NCBI RefSeq assembly: GCF_017114995.1
Contig: NZ_JABXKL010000018.1
Location: 1-64,000, forward strand
Direction of reading: 5' to 3'
Length of the DNA stretch: 64,000 nt
Source of the DNA: Nostoc sp. NMS9
Lineage (GTDB): Bacteria > Cyanobacteriota > Cyanobacteriia > Cyanobacteriales > Nostocaceae
The notes below the pieces were generated by a model. The model saw nothing but the letters and a program-made list of their open reading frames with translations. It did not search any database and had not been told where the DNA came from. Positions 52,893-64,000 of the stretch are shown piece after piece. Each line of letters begins with the position of its first letter. Position 1 is the stretch's first letter. Position numbers and translations under genes: made by a program.

Positions 52893-53348
52893 ATGAAACT
52901 CCAGCTATTAGCGGCCATGGCCTTAGCAACACCCCTATTTTTCGCTAGCTCGGTTAGAGCCGAGAATCCACAGGATTTACAAAAGCTGCTTTCAACTGGG
53001 GAATGTGTTAAGTGCGATCTATCAGGAGCTAACCTCAGTGGCGCTCATTTAATTGGTGCTGACTTGAGAGGCTCGAAGCTCCAAGGAGCTAACCTTGTAG
53101 GAGCTAACCTCGAAGGTGCTGACTTAACTGGTGCAAACTTGGCAGGTGCTAACCTAACATCCGCTTATGTAAGTAATGTGAATTTGAAGCAAGTCAATCT
53201 CAACGGAGTAAATTTTACTCGTGCTACGATTCACGATTCTAATGTGTATCAAGCATCAATGAACGATCTAAATCTTAATGGTGCGGAAATATTTAACACT
53301 GGAATCGGGATTGGTGGAGAAGACGCTGAAATTCCCGATTGGAAATAG
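52893..53348 (+). CDS. Secreted pentapeptide-repeat protein
   Basis: 151 residues. A signal peptide MKLQLLAAMALATPLFFASS ends at VRAEN. About twelve A(N/D)LxG pentapeptides follow (LSGANLSGAHLIGADLRGSK, LQGANLVGANLEGADLTGAN), which build a right-handed quadrilateral helix. CVKCDLSGANL before the repeats is a common cyanobacterial opening. AAGGGGG stands six bases before the ATG, a strong ribosome site. It is likely periplasmic or in the thylakoid lumen; molecular role unknown. Confidence 0.92.
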   Translation: MKLQLLAAMALATPLFFASSVRAENPQDLQKLLSTGECVKCDLSGANLSGAHLIGADLRGSKLQGANLVGANLEGADLTGANLAGANLTSAYVSNVNLKQVNLNGVNFTRATIHDSNVYQASMNDLNLNGAEIFNTGIGIGGEDAEIPDWK

Positions 53349-53472
53349 GCCCAACTGATTACACAGGTTAAAATCAATACAACATAGGTTTTGGCGGGTT
53401 TTAAATCAAATAAACTAGTTTTTTGCCAGAATTATCCTTAAAACCTGCCTCTACAAAAATATTAAGAAAAAT

Positions 53473-53527
53473 GAAACCCCTCTGCCTTGTAATCACTTTA
53501 CTATGACAAAAGCAGGGGGGGTTTCTT
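53473..53527 (+). terminator. Terminator-like hairpin after the pentapeptide gene
   Basis: GAAACCCCTCTGC (53473-53485) pairs with GCAGGGGGGGTTTC (53512-53525) with one bulge. The loop is 26 bases and the T run is weak. Confidence 0.5.
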
Positions 53528-53543
53528 ATGGCAATACCGTTCT

Positions 53544-53572
53544 GTAGAGACGTTGCAGTGCAACGTCTCTAC
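53544..53572. repeat. TAGAGACGTTGC palindrome (copy 3)
   Basis: GTAGAGACGTTGC-agt-GCAACGTCTCTAC, a perfect 13-bp stem. It is followed by TATAGCGGTTCTC at 53588, the short end motif of other elements. Confidence 0.85.
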
Positions 53573-53755
53573 ATTAGTTGTGAAAATATAGCGGTTCTCA
53601 GTATCTTTGGCACGATTTTTGTATAAGAGTATTGTTACCTCTCCATAGCTTACAAAATATCATTAAAGACTTATGCAAAAATAGCGAAGACCGAGTGAGA
53701 AGAGTTTGTGATCGCTTGATTACTTGAATGTGTTTCTCGCGGATGTACGCGATAG

Positions 53756-54038
53756 GGGATTTTTGGTGTTTCGATGTTAATGGTAGCTGATTTGACTAAG
53801 GGCACTGGACGCTTTAATGTTACCCAAGGGATTCTCAACACTGCTATTGGTGTTGGTGCGGGTTTGAGCAACGTGAAAGCTTGGGTTTGTGGTTAAAAGT
53901 GCTGGTTACAATGTTGGTTTTTTGATTTTAGCAGCGATCGCAGTTGTGGCTTTAGCAGTTTTTTGGTTGTGTGTACCTGAGACAAAAACAGGAGTTAATA
54001 GAAAGGCATCACATCAAAAGCATTTAGCAAAATCATGA
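53756..54038 (+). pseudogene. C-terminal remnant of an MFS transporter
   Basis: GIFGVSMLMVADLTKGTGRF and NVTQGILNTAIGVGAGLSN in one frame, then, after a deletion and frameshift, VVKSAGYNVGFLILAAIAVV and ALAVFWLCVPETKTGVN in another, ending TGA at 54036. This is the last two to three helices of an MFS carrier whose other members keep LAGF between the two blocks. The N-terminal two thirds is gone. The final TGA overlaps the ATG of the next gene. Confidence 0.85.
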
Positions 54039-55219
54039 TTGTTTTCAGATACATCATCATTGGGCTGACTTATATAGGTTTGGGTTTAGGATATCTCCCT
54101 GGTTTGCGGATGAACCGAGCCAGTATTGCTTTAGTTGGTGCAGCTTTGCTGATGGCATTCGGGGTATTAGACCTCAAAGAAGCATGGCAAGCAATAGACT
54201 ATAAAACGCTGATTTTCCTGTTTGGCATGATGATAATCAGTACAAACTTAGCTTACGCTGGTTTTTTCCAATTAACCCTTGATACAGTTACACACTTTAC
54301 TCGCAGCCCTCTGGGTTTGCTGATTGTTTTAACTTTTGGCAGTGGGATTCTCTCGGCTTTTTTTCTGAATGATACCATTGCTCTAATTTTGACTCCTTTA
54401 GTTCTTGGTTTAACCCAAACTTTGAACCTCAATCCTATTCCTTACTTACTTGCTTTGGCAGGAGCAACTAATCTAGGTTCAGTAGCTACCTTAAGTGGTA
54501 ATCCGCAAAATATTCTAATTGGTTCGTTCTCTGGTATCAGCTATCTCGATTTTGCGAAAGCATTGACTCCCATCGCATTAGTAAGTTTGTTGATCCAAAT
54601 TGCTCTATTGTGCTGGCTTTATCCTGATGTCCGTTCTACTAAGTCTTTTCCGAGTGTAACCCCCGTGCGTTACCGCATATTTCAACCGTTACTTACTAAA
54701 AGCCTATTAATAACAGGAGGATTATTAATTGCATTCTTAATTGGAATACCCCCAGCCCAAGCAACACTCGTAGCTGCCAGTTTACTGTTCATTACTAGGC
54801 GAATCAAACCGCAACGAATTTTAAATAAAGTAGATTGGGATTTACTGGTGATGTTTTCTGGACTATTTATTGTTACCGCTGGAGTAGAAAAATTAGGAAT
54901 ATTGAATTTATTTAGCGATTTAGTTTATAATCCCCTGAGCATATTAGGAATTACTGCTCTGCTTTCAAATTTAGTTTCTAATGTTCCAGCAGTATTGTTA
55001 CTACAACATTTACTTCCCCATCCAGACACAAAAACCTGGTTACTATTAGCAGCAGGATCTACCTTAGCAGGTAATCTAACTTTGTTAGGTTCAGTTGCTA
55101 ATTTAATTGTTGCTGAGGCTGTTGCAAAACTTGGTTATCAGTTGTCATTCTGGGAACATCTACGTTTTGGTCTACCGCTAACTGTCCTAACTCTCATCCT
55201 GACTTATTTTTGGATTTAG
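54035..55219 (+). CDS. SLC13/CitM-type anion permease
   Basis: A 394-residue protein with about ten membrane helices. The paired motifs LSAFFLNDTIALILTPLVLG and SNLVSNVPAVLLLQHLLP are the two inverted-repeat signatures of the ion transporter superfamily. GATNLGSVATLSGNPQNILI is the substrate loop. Members carry arsenite, dicarboxylates, sulfate or phosphate-like anions, and the substrate is not decided by sequence. The ATG overlaps the TGA of the MFS remnant by four bases, which looks like translational coupling to a dead gene. An alternative start lies downstream at MNRASIALVGA. Confidence 0.88.
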   Translation: MIVFRYIIIGLTYIGLGLGYLPGLRMNRASIALVGAALLMAFGVLDLKEAWQAIDYKTLIFLFGMMIISTNLAYAGFFQLTLDTVTHFTRSPLGLLIVLTFGSGILSAFFLNDTIALILTPLVLGLTQTLNLNPIPYLLALAGATNLGSVATLSGNPQNILIGSFSGISYLDFAKALTPIALVSLLIQIALLCWLYPDVRSTKSFPSVTPVRYRIFQPLLTKSLLITGGLLIAFLIGIPPAQATLVAASLLFITRRIKPQRILNKVDWDLLVMFSGLFIVTAGVEKLGILNLFSDLVYNPLSILGITALLSNLVSNVPAVLLLQHLLPHPDTKTWLLLAAGSTLAGNLTLLGSVANLIVAEAVAKLGYQLSFWEHLRFGLPLTVLTLILTYFWI

Positions 55220-55351
55220 TCATTGGTAATTAGTCATTAGTCATTAGTCAACAAGTCTAGGGTACGCTGAACGAACACGGGTAGAATATTCTAAATTCTG
55301 ACTCCTGAATCCTGTTTTATTTTTCGATATTCAGGTGGTTACTAAAAAATA

Positions 55352-55386
55352 AGGGTATTGGTAACTTGTCAAGTTGCCAATACCCT
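55352..55386 (-). terminator. Terminator of metK
   Basis: Minus strand AGGGTATTGGcAACTTG and CAAGTTaCCAATACCCT form a 16-bp stem with one mismatch and a one-base loop, followed by TATTTTTTAG. It lies between the convergent permease and metK and could act on both. Confidence 0.8.
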
Positions 55387-55422
55387 CACGTAGATAAACT
55401 AAGTTTTTAGTAGCGTATAAGT

Positions 55423-56697
55423 CTAAGTCAGTGCCTGAGCAACTACTGCCGAAAGTGACTCATTCGCTGCTTGCTTCAACAATTCGGCTTTATCGGTCTG
55501 TTCCCAAGGCAAGTCTAAATCAGCACGCCCAAAATGACCGTAAGCCGCGACGTCCTGATAAAAACGTCCGCCTCGTTCACTTGGTAAGTTGCGTAAGTTG
55601 AAGGTATGGATAATCCCTGCTGGACGGAGTTCAAAGTGCTTGTTGATTAATTCCAGTAAGGTTTCTTCATCCACTTTGCCAGTGCCAAAGGTATCCACTA
55701 AGATACTTGTTGGTCGTGCTACACCGATAGCATAAGATAACTGGATTTCAACTTTTTCTGCTAACCCAGCGGCGACAATATTTTTCGCTACATAGCGAGC
55801 CGCATAAGCAGCAGAACGGTCTACCTTTGTGGGGTCTTTGCCAGAAAAAGCGCCGCCACCATGACGTGAATAGCCACCGTAGGTATCAACGATTATTTTC
55901 CGTCCTGTCAGACCAGAGTCTCCTTGAGGACCACCAACGACAAATTTGCCAGTGGGGTTGACTAAAAAACGTGTTTCCTCATTAGGTTTAACGTCAATGT
56001 CGCCAAAAACAGGTTCGACCACTGCTGACCAGAGGTCTTGTTTAATTTTGGCTTGTACTGCCACCTCATCCGTAATTTCCCCAATACTGGCTGTATGCTG
56101 GGTGGAAATTAGAATCGTATCAATACCTACGGGGCGTCCATCTTCGTAGACCACAGTTACTTGGGTTTTACCGTCAGGACGCAGGTATGACAATTCACCT
56201 GTTTTACGGACTGCTGCCAATCGGCGAGCAATGCGGTGGGCAAGACTGATGGGTAAAGGCATCAGTTCTGGTGTTTCGTTGCTGGCAAAGCCGAACATTA
56301 TACCTTGGTCGCCCGCGCCAATTTTGTCGAATTGTTCATCACTATCTTGTTCGCGGGTTTCTTGGGCGGTGTTAACACCTTGGGCGATATCAGGTGATTG
56401 TTCGTCTAAAGCTAGCAAAATGCTGGTGCTGTTAGCAGAAAAACCATTATCGGCATTGGTGTAGCCAATTTCAGCAATTTTTTTCCGGGCGAGATTGACG
56501 AAATTTACATTAGCTTTGGTGGTTATTTCACCAGTGATTAGCACCAAACCAGTATTAACTACGACTTCAGCGGCGACACGACTGCTAGGATCTTGTGTCA
56601 GTAGGGCATCTAGAATAGTATCAGAAATCTGATCACAGATTTTATCTGGATGACCTTCGGTGACTGACTCAGAGGTAAATAAATATCGACGAGACAA
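55423..56697 (-). CDS. metK: S-adenosylmethionine synthetase
   Basis: Makes S-adenosylmethionine from ATP and methionine. [20 protein letters not shown] binds [13 protein letters not shown] is family signature 1, and [20 protein letters not shown] is signature 2. I place the start at a TTG (56697), giving [11 protein letters not shown], the usual cyanobacterial N terminus. The in-frame ATG five codons upstream begins ATGGAGGAATTTCC, where GGAGG itself is the ribosome site with eight bases to the TTG. From the TTG the protein has 424 residues. No SAM riboswitch is recognised in the 260 bp upstream. Confidence 0.95.
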   Translation of the reverse strand: MSRRYLFTSESVTEGHPDKICDQISDTILDALLTQDPSSRVAAEVVVNTGLVLITGEITTKANVNFVNLARKKIAEIGYTNADNGFSANSTSILLALDEQSPDIAQGVNTAQETREQDSDEQFDKIGAGDQGIMFGFASNETPELMPLPISLAHRIARRLAAVRKTGELSYLRPDGKTQVTVVYEDGRPVGIDTILISTQHTASIGEITDEVAVQAKIKQDLWSAVVEPVFGDIDVKPNEETRFLVNPTGKFVVGGPQGDSGLTGRKIIVDTYGGYSRHGGGAFSGKDPTKVDRSAAYAARYVAKNIVAAGLAEKVEIQLSYAIGVARPTSILVDTFGTGKVDEETLLELINKHFELRPAGIIHTFNLRNLPSERGGRFYQDVAAYGHFGRADLDLPWEQTDKAELLKQAANESLSAVVAQALT

Positions 56698-56902
56698 AGG
56701 AAATTCCTCCATCGAGAGTTTTTTCGTTGACTAAATGTGAGTATTTAGTTCAACTACTAATTTCTGAAATCATAACAATATTTATACTTCAGTCGTTAGT
56801 ATCTTCTTGATATTGATAAAAACCACTAACTATAAGGTAAATATCCGTAAGTAAGATAAATGTATGCTAATTATTTTTTAGTTAAAATGTATTTAATAAC
56901 AC

Positions 56903-56931
56903 AAAAAAAGGGGACACCCGCAAGCGCCCCC
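56903..56931 (-). terminator. Rho-independent terminator of prk
   Basis: Minus strand GGGGGCGC pairs with GGTGTCCCC using two G-U pairs over a TTGCG loop, followed by seven T. It begins 28 bp after the prk stop. Confidence 0.85.
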
Positions 56932-56958
56932 ACAAGCTTTGACACAAACACTGCTGCT

Positions 56959-57963
56959 TTAAACCTGAACTGCTAACTTTGCTTCCGTAGCTGTCAACCG
57001 CTCATAAGCAGCACGCATCTTCAAACCTGTAAGCACTTGGAAAAAACCAGTTCCATTATTGGAACCTGGATACTCACGGTGCTGGAGTAGCAAGTGAGTC
57101 AATTCACCCTGATATTTAGTGGATGTATTGCTGAGATGGGTTTCGATGTAAATGACTTCTTCCAAGTTGTCAAATTGACCATCCACCTCTAGTACTGAGA
57201 CATAGCGACCATAGTAAACATCTGAACCGTAGTACAGTTGCATACCAGGATAAGAACAGGTCAGCTTGCGTCCACAGGGAGTCCAATTGATTGTTGACCC
57301 TTCATCAAATAGGTAGGTTGGATCAAAGCCTTCCTTACCTTCCCGCTGGAGCATACGTACCCGTAAGACTCTACGTTCGGTGTCGTTTTTGATCAAGTTT
57401 GTGGGCAATACCTGGAGAACCACATCAGCAAATTCTCTTTGCGGTTCGATAAATTTATCAAAGTCAGGTTTGCGGGAATTGATTTGCGCTAACACATCTT
57501 CGTAGCGATGACCGCGTTCAGCCATATCTCGCTGGATTTTCCAGGCAATTTTGACCTCATCGCTAATGTCAAAATAAACACTGAAGTCGATTAGCGATCG
57601 CACCCGCTCATCATATAAAGGATGCAGCCCCTCAACAACTATAATGTGATTCGACTCTATACGCTCTGGCGGATCGAGCAGGCCGGTTTCGTGGTTGTAA
57701 ATCGGCTTATCAATCGCTTGACCACTTTTGAGCGCTTTAATTTGCTCATACATCAGATCAAAATTGTTTGCTCTGGGGTCTAGTGCCGTTATTCCCGTTT
57801 CTTTGCGCTGTTTGCGATCCAAGGAGTGATAGTCATCCAAGCAGATGACTGTCATTAAATCTTCACCAAACAAATCTATCAAACGACGCAAAAACGTAGA
57901 TTTACCGCACCCAGAGTCTCCGGCTACTCCAATCAGTACCACGCGTTCCGGCTTACTTGTCAT
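56959..57963 (-). CDS. prk: Phosphoribulokinase
   Basis: A 334-residue Calvin-cycle enzyme that phosphorylates ribulose 5-phosphate with ATP. The P-loop GVAGDSGCGKSTF contains Cys19, and Cys41 follows in MTVICLDDYHS. These two form the regulatory disulfide in cyanobacteria and plants, allowing thioredoxin and CP12/GAPDH control in darkness. DPRANNFDLMYEQIKALKSG and EGLHPLYDERVR are family motifs. The length matches cyanobacterial Prk. It stands with its own terminator. Confidence 0.97.
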   Translation of the reverse strand: MTSKPERVVLIGVAGDSGCGKSTFLRRLIDLFGEDLMTVICLDDYHSLDRKQRKETGITALDPRANNFDLMYEQIKALKSGQAIDKPIYNHETGLLDPPERIESNHIIVVEGLHPLYDERVRSLIDFSVYFDISDEVKIAWKIQRDMAERGHRYEDVLAQINSRKPDFDKFIEPQREFADVVLQVLPTNLIKNDTERRVLRVRMLQREGKEGFDPTYLFDEGSTINWTPCGRKLTCSYPGMQLYYGSDVYYGRYVSVLEVDGQFDNLEEVIYIETHLSNTSTKYQGELTHLLLQHREYPGSNNGTGFFQVLTGLKMRAAYERLTATEAKLAVQV

Positions 57964-60752
<2,789 letters not shown>

Positions 60753-60823
60753 GTGCTGAGTACCGTTAGCGGATAGCTAAGGTTGAGCCGCGTGCTGAGT
60801 TCTGAGTTCTAAGTTATGAATGA

Positions 60824-60848
60824 GTAGGGTGGGCAGTGCCTACCCTAC
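60824..60848 (+). terminator. Hairpin after petH
   Basis: GTAGGGTGGGC and GCCTACCCTAC pair with one G-T over an AGT loop, 70 bp after the petH stop and followed by AATTGTTTTA. It may be a terminator or a dispersed GTAGGGTGGGC repeat. Confidence 0.5.
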
Positions 60849-60972
60849 AATTGTTTTATATAGATGGCTGAGGAAAGAGTTCTCAGTTCTGGGGGGTAAA
60901 GTATTAAATACTTGTTACTACTCAGCACTCAGCACTCTAAGCTGAGGCACTTAAAAATGAATTGGGTGCAAA

Positions 60973-62259
60973 ATGGGTGTGAAACTAGGAATACTGGGAT
61001 TAGGCACCGTGGGAACGGGAACAGTGCAGTTGTTGCAAGATAGCGCTGGGCGTCACCCATTGTTGCAAGAGATAGAAATCTATCGGGTGGGAGTGCGATC
61101 GCTAGATAAACCCCGTGCAGTAGAATTGTCTACGGAAGTCTTAACTACAGATTTAGAATCTATTGTCAACGATCCGGCGGTAGATATAGTTGTTGAGGTC
61201 ATGGGTGGACTGGAGCCGGCGCGATCGCTCATTCTCAAAGCTTTAAGTAATGGTAAGCATGTAGTCACAGCCAATAAAGCAGCGATCGCCCGCTTTGGAG
61301 CAGAAATTTTCACCACTGCCAATCAAGCTGGCGTATACGTGATGCTAGAAGCCGCTGTGGGTGGTGGTATTCCAGTGATTCAACCCCTAAAGCAATCTTT
61401 AAGTGTTAACCGAATTCACACTGTAACAGGCATTGTTAACGGTACAACAAACTACATCCTGACACGGATGCAAACAGAAGGCAGCAACTTCAATGATGTC
61501 TTAGCTGATGCCCAGCGCTTGGGTTATGCTGAGGCTGATCCCACCGCTGATATCGATGGCTTAGATGCAGCAGATAAAATTGCCATCCTGGCATCATTAG
61601 GCTTTGGTGGACGCATCAACCTACAAGATGTTTATACTGAGGGGATTCGGCAAGTGAGCAAAACAGATATTGCCTACGCCGAAAAATTGGGATTTGTGAT
61701 TAAATTGTTAGCGATCGCTAAACGTGATACTCCCTCATCCCCCCTTTCCGTCAGAGTTCATCCTACCTTAGTGCCTCAAGCCCACCCTTTGGCTAGCATC
61801 AACGGCGTTTACAATGCCATTCTTGTCGAAGGAGAACCTATCGGGCAAGTAATGTTTTTTGGCCCCGGTGCTGGTGCTGGTGCAACCGCCAGTGCTGTCA
61901 CCTCAGATATTTTGAATTTAGTTGCTGTCCTCAAAACTAATACAGCAGTTACAAATCCATTATTAACTTGTGGGCATCAGGAATACTGCCAAATTGCACC
62001 AATGGCAGACTTGATAACTCGATTTTACGCCCGTTTTCTCACCAATGACCAACCCGGAGTTATCGGTAAATTGGGTACTTGCTTTGGCAATTATGGCGTT
62101 AGCTTAGAGTCAATTGTCCAAACAGGCTTTCAAGGGGAACTAGCAGAGATTGTAGTTGTTACCCATGATGTGCCAGAAGGCAACTTTCGGCAAGCTTTGG
62201 CAGAAATTCGGAATTTCTCAGGGGTCGAAAGCATTCCTAGTTTACTGCGGGTACTTTGA
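60973..62259 (+). CDS. hom: Homoserine dehydrogenase
   Basis: A 428-residue enzyme reducing aspartate semialdehyde to homoserine for Thr, Met and Ile. NAD(P) binding is in GLGTVGTGTVQLL. The catalytic region is NGTTNYILTRM through GYAEADPTADIDGLDAADKIAILA, with the Lys and Asp of the site. The C-terminal ACT domain (VIGKLGTCFGNYGVSLESIV) provides amino-acid feedback control. No aspartokinase is fused. A GTGCAAA leader gives only a weak ribosome site. Confidence 0.95.
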   Translation: MGVKLGILGLGTVGTGTVQLLQDSAGRHPLLQEIEIYRVGVRSLDKPRAVELSTEVLTTDLESIVNDPAVDIVVEVMGGLEPARSLILKALSNGKHVVTANKAAIARFGAEIFTTANQAGVYVMLEAAVGGGIPVIQPLKQSLSVNRIHTVTGIVNGTTNYILTRMQTEGSNFNDVLADAQRLGYAEADPTADIDGLDAADKIAILASLGFGGRINLQDVYTEGIRQVSKTDIAYAEKLGFVIKLLAIAKRDTPSSPLSVRVHPTLVPQAHPLASINGVYNAILVEGEPIGQVMFFGPGAGAGATASAVTSDILNLVAVLKTNTAVTNPLLTCGHQEYCQIAPMADLITRFYARFLTNDQPGVIGKLGTCFGNYGVSLESIVQTGFQGELAEIVVVTHDVPEGNFRQALAEIRNFSGVESIPSLLRVL

Positions 62260-62273
62260 GATTAGTTGGGAGT

Positions 62274-62409
62274 CAATACTGTTCGGTTAAGGTAAGAGAC
62301 GCGATGAATCGCCGTCTCTACAATAATCAGTCTTTCGTCTTGACGGCGATTTCTCGCATCTTTGGCGATCAATAATTTTCATCAAAAAACCCTAACCGAA
62401 CCGTATTGA
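62274..62409 (-). mobile_element. 136-bp MITE with 9-bp target duplication (copy 3)
   Basis: Nearly identical to 11303-11438 in the opposite orientation. It is flanked by GTTGGGAGT (62265-62273) and GTCGGGAGT (62410-62418), an 8-of-9 direct repeat. It sits 14 bp after the hom stop. Confidence 0.93.
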
Positions 62410-62496
62410 GTCGGGAGTGAGGCTCGTCAAGTCGCTCTTGCTCCAATTTCTAATTACTCCGAAGGATTACAATCTCCATCTTATACAGACCAAGCT

Positions 62497-62787
62497 GTGA
62501 GTAAAACTTGGTTAACTATACAAGCTAAACTAAAAAATAAACTTACACCCCAGCGCGAGGCTATACCTATAACCTCTGCAACCAACCCATCAACTGCTCT
62601 CACTCCCTTTCCCGACCATACGCAGCTACCAGAGTCTGATAGTAATTTTGTGTTCGCGATCGCCCGATGGGAAAAGTTTCGCTTTAATCCCCCACCGTCT
62701 CGCCAGCAGTTGGAAGCATTGGCTGTTGTAGTAGGGGTTGATGTCGATAGGTTAGTGCAGATCAAGCACCTGCTGGGGTGGGAATGA
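62497..62787 (+). CDS. Hypothetical 96-residue protein
   Basis: It begins GTG (MSKTWLTIQAKLKNK). The middle is Pro/Ser/Thr-rich, while the end FVFAIARWEKFRFNPPPSRQ and QLEALAVVVGVDVDRLVQIK looks like a compact helical domain. Support is the clean end and composition; there is no clear ribosome site. The function is unknown. Confidence 0.45.
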   Translation: MSKTWLTIQAKLKNKLTPQREAIPITSATNPSTALTPFPDHTQLPESDSNFVFAIARWEKFRFNPPPSRQQLEALAVVVGVDVDRLVQIKHLLGWE

Positions 62788-63302
62788 AAATGGAGCCTAT
62801 TCGGTTATGTGCTGCTTGTTATACCGAGTCACCATGTCACAAAATTGAATGGCAGTTGAAGGTGACACTGGGATGCGTAGGCAAAGCCCGTCGCAGACAT
62901 CGCCAGAAATTACACTTGGGAGCAAAGTGTCCTAACCGTGGGTAAGGTTGAAAGATAGGTTATGTCTGTAGTGTTTTTGCCCGTCAAGGAAATGATAAAG
63001 TTGCAGAAGGCTGTCTAACTACCCACAACGCTTATTAACTGTCACCAACAGATTAAATGCTAGTTACAAATTTTGTGATTACATAAACTGCATCATGTAC
63101 TAAAATAAATAGTACACATGAACTATTAAGATTGGCATCTAAACCTGAAAGTGTCAAGAGCTGAATACAACTCATTATAATAAAGCGATATCAATCCATG
63201 AAAAGCTCTCAAACAGTAGAGTTGTCAATGGAATGATTTTACCTATTAATATTTATTAAATTCCTACAAAAGTCTTATGCAAGTTAGTAAAGAGAGAGAA
63301 CG
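62788..63302. other. Intergenic region, no gene seen
   Basis: It contains GATGCGTAGGCAAAGCCCG (about 62870), a common dispersed Nostoc repeat, and AT-rich DNA that should carry the promoter of the Panacea gene. Nothing else is recognised. Confidence 0.5.
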
Positions 63303-63788
63303 ATGTTGGAGAAGCTCATAAAATATTTTGTCTATGCGACAAAAGGTTATATTACAAAAACACAGCTAATCAAGTTTTTGTATTTAGCCGATCTTTACTC
63401 TGTCAAATGGACAGCAAAGCAGCTGACACATCTAGATTGGCGTTATTATTACTATGGCCCTTGGAATGAGGATATAGATAATACTTTAAATCAAATGGAT
63501 GGTAAAGAAATATCTCAAGAATCTCAGGGAGATACAATACTTATCAAACTTGGTGCCCAAGCAGGTAATGTAGATGATTTAGAATTGCCTGTAAGTTTGA
63601 CGTTAGTACTGGATAATATTAGGAGAGAATGGGCTGGTGCAGGACAAGATAAACTTACTCAGTTACTAGAGTATGTATATAACACTGCTCCCATGATGGA
63701 AGTAAAAGATACCCACAGACCTGAAGAAAAAGTTAAACTTAACTTACAAGCAGAAAGAGATAGATTAATCAATGAGTTAGGCAATTAG
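63303..63788 (+). CDS. Panacea-domain (SocA-like, DUF4065) putative antitoxin
   Basis: A 161-residue protein with the Panacea/DUF4065 core: TKTQLIKFLYLADLYSVKWT, then LDWRYYYYGPWNEDIDNTLN, equivalent to the K-x-x-x-L-L-Y-x-A-x-x ... Y-G-P-W pattern. Panacea proteins neutralise a wide range of toxins as chaperone-like antitoxins, often directly upstream of the toxin gene. AGAGAGAG stands just before the ATG. The next frame begins ten bases after this stop, so a pair is likely. Confidence 0.85.
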   Translation: MLEKLIKYFVYATKGYITKTQLIKFLYLADLYSVKWTAKQLTHLDWRYYYYGPWNEDIDNTLNQMDGKEISQESQGDTILIKLGAQAGNVDDLELPVSLTLVLDNIRREWAGAGQDKLTQLLEYVYNTAPMMEVKDTHRPEEKVKLNLQAERDRLINELGN

Positions 63789-63797
63789 GATTATCAG

Positions 63798-64000
63798 GTG
63801 GCTGGACAAAAACCTAGACAAGGTTGGATCTATTTTATTAATCCCTATAGGGTATCTCTACGTTGCAGAGTTGGACACACTCATATTTATGATTTGGATG
63901 AGCCAGGTGAAGTACAATGTCAGACTATCTCTTGCACTGAAAACATCAATTCTAGTAGAGTTTTTAGAGGAACGCATCCTTATGTAGTTTGGACAGGTGA
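63798..64000 (+). CDS. Partner of the Panacea gene, cut by the window end
   Basis: A GTG at 63798 lies seven bases after AGGA, which overlaps the preceding stop, giving a coupled start. The 67 visible residues read MAGQKPRQGWIYFINPYRVS, then LRCRVGHTHIYDLDEPGEVQ and later HPYVVWTGE. GWIYFINPYRVSLRC and HPYVVWT look like the first strands of a PemK/MazF-like barrel, which would make this the toxin of the pair. That call rests on pattern only, and the end of the gene is missing. Cys residues at VQC and ISC are unusual for MazF. Confidence 0.55.
   Translation, partial: MAGQKPRQGWIYFINPYRVSLRCRVGHTHIYDLDEPGEVQCQTISCTENINSSRVFRGTHPYVVWTG

Overview
The window looks like chromosome from a filamentous, probably heterocyst-forming cyanobacterium close to Nostoc. 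Evidence: many HIP1 octamers (GCGATCGC); photosynthesis and Calvin-cycle genes (phosphoribulokinase, ferredoxin-NADP reductase with a phycobilisome-linker-type N domain, Mg-protoporphyrin IX methyltransferase); cyanobacterial families (DUF928, DUF2358, pentapeptide repeats); and a high load of short tandem repeats and small dispersed elements. No rRNA, tRNA or CRISPR array was found by eye.

Layout. 0-7 kb: a desaturase/SDR fusion, an IS605-type TnpB, a fatty acid desaturase and a Uma2 protein, then repeat-rich DNA with a degenerate receiver gene. 7-17 kb: a 1413-residue CheB-CheR-PAS-kinase-receiver hybrid, a NACHT NTPase and a receiver-GGDEF protein, separated by nested mobile repeats. 17-25 kb: an RND efflux pair, a GPH-type sugar symporter and a phosphoribosyltransferase. 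25-38 kb: topoisomerase I, a decayed HicBA pair, a serine hydrolase, a DUF928 protein, FtsH, an FMN reductase, a ferrochelatase-like protein with a natural His8 tail and an MFS exporter. 38-48 kb: acetolactate synthase, EgtD beside a broken egtC, a nucleotidyltransferase, a kinase remnant and ChlM. 48-56 kb: small membrane, secreted and hydrolase genes, an MFS remnant and an SLC13-type permease. 55-64 kb: core metabolism (MetK, Prk, PetH, Hom), then a Panacea-domain gene with a partner running off the window edge.

The most distinctive content is the repeat ecology. At least five families of short non-autonomous elements can be delimited from the sequence. One has three copies, each flanked by a 9-bp target duplication, and one of these is nested in another element. 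Another is present as two identical 102-bp copies, one of which interrupts egtC. Octamer tandem repeats and other repeats are read in frame as protein: 8-residue repeats in the RND pump, a 33-residue insert in TnpB, and a short block in FtsH. A 21-bp repeat family occurs at two loci and keeps a similar peptide on one strand. Candidate defence or conflict genes are the NACHT NTPase, the Panacea pair, the frameshifted HicA and TnpB. No entirely new multigene system can be proven from the sequence alone; the Panacea pair and the NACHT protein are the best leads.
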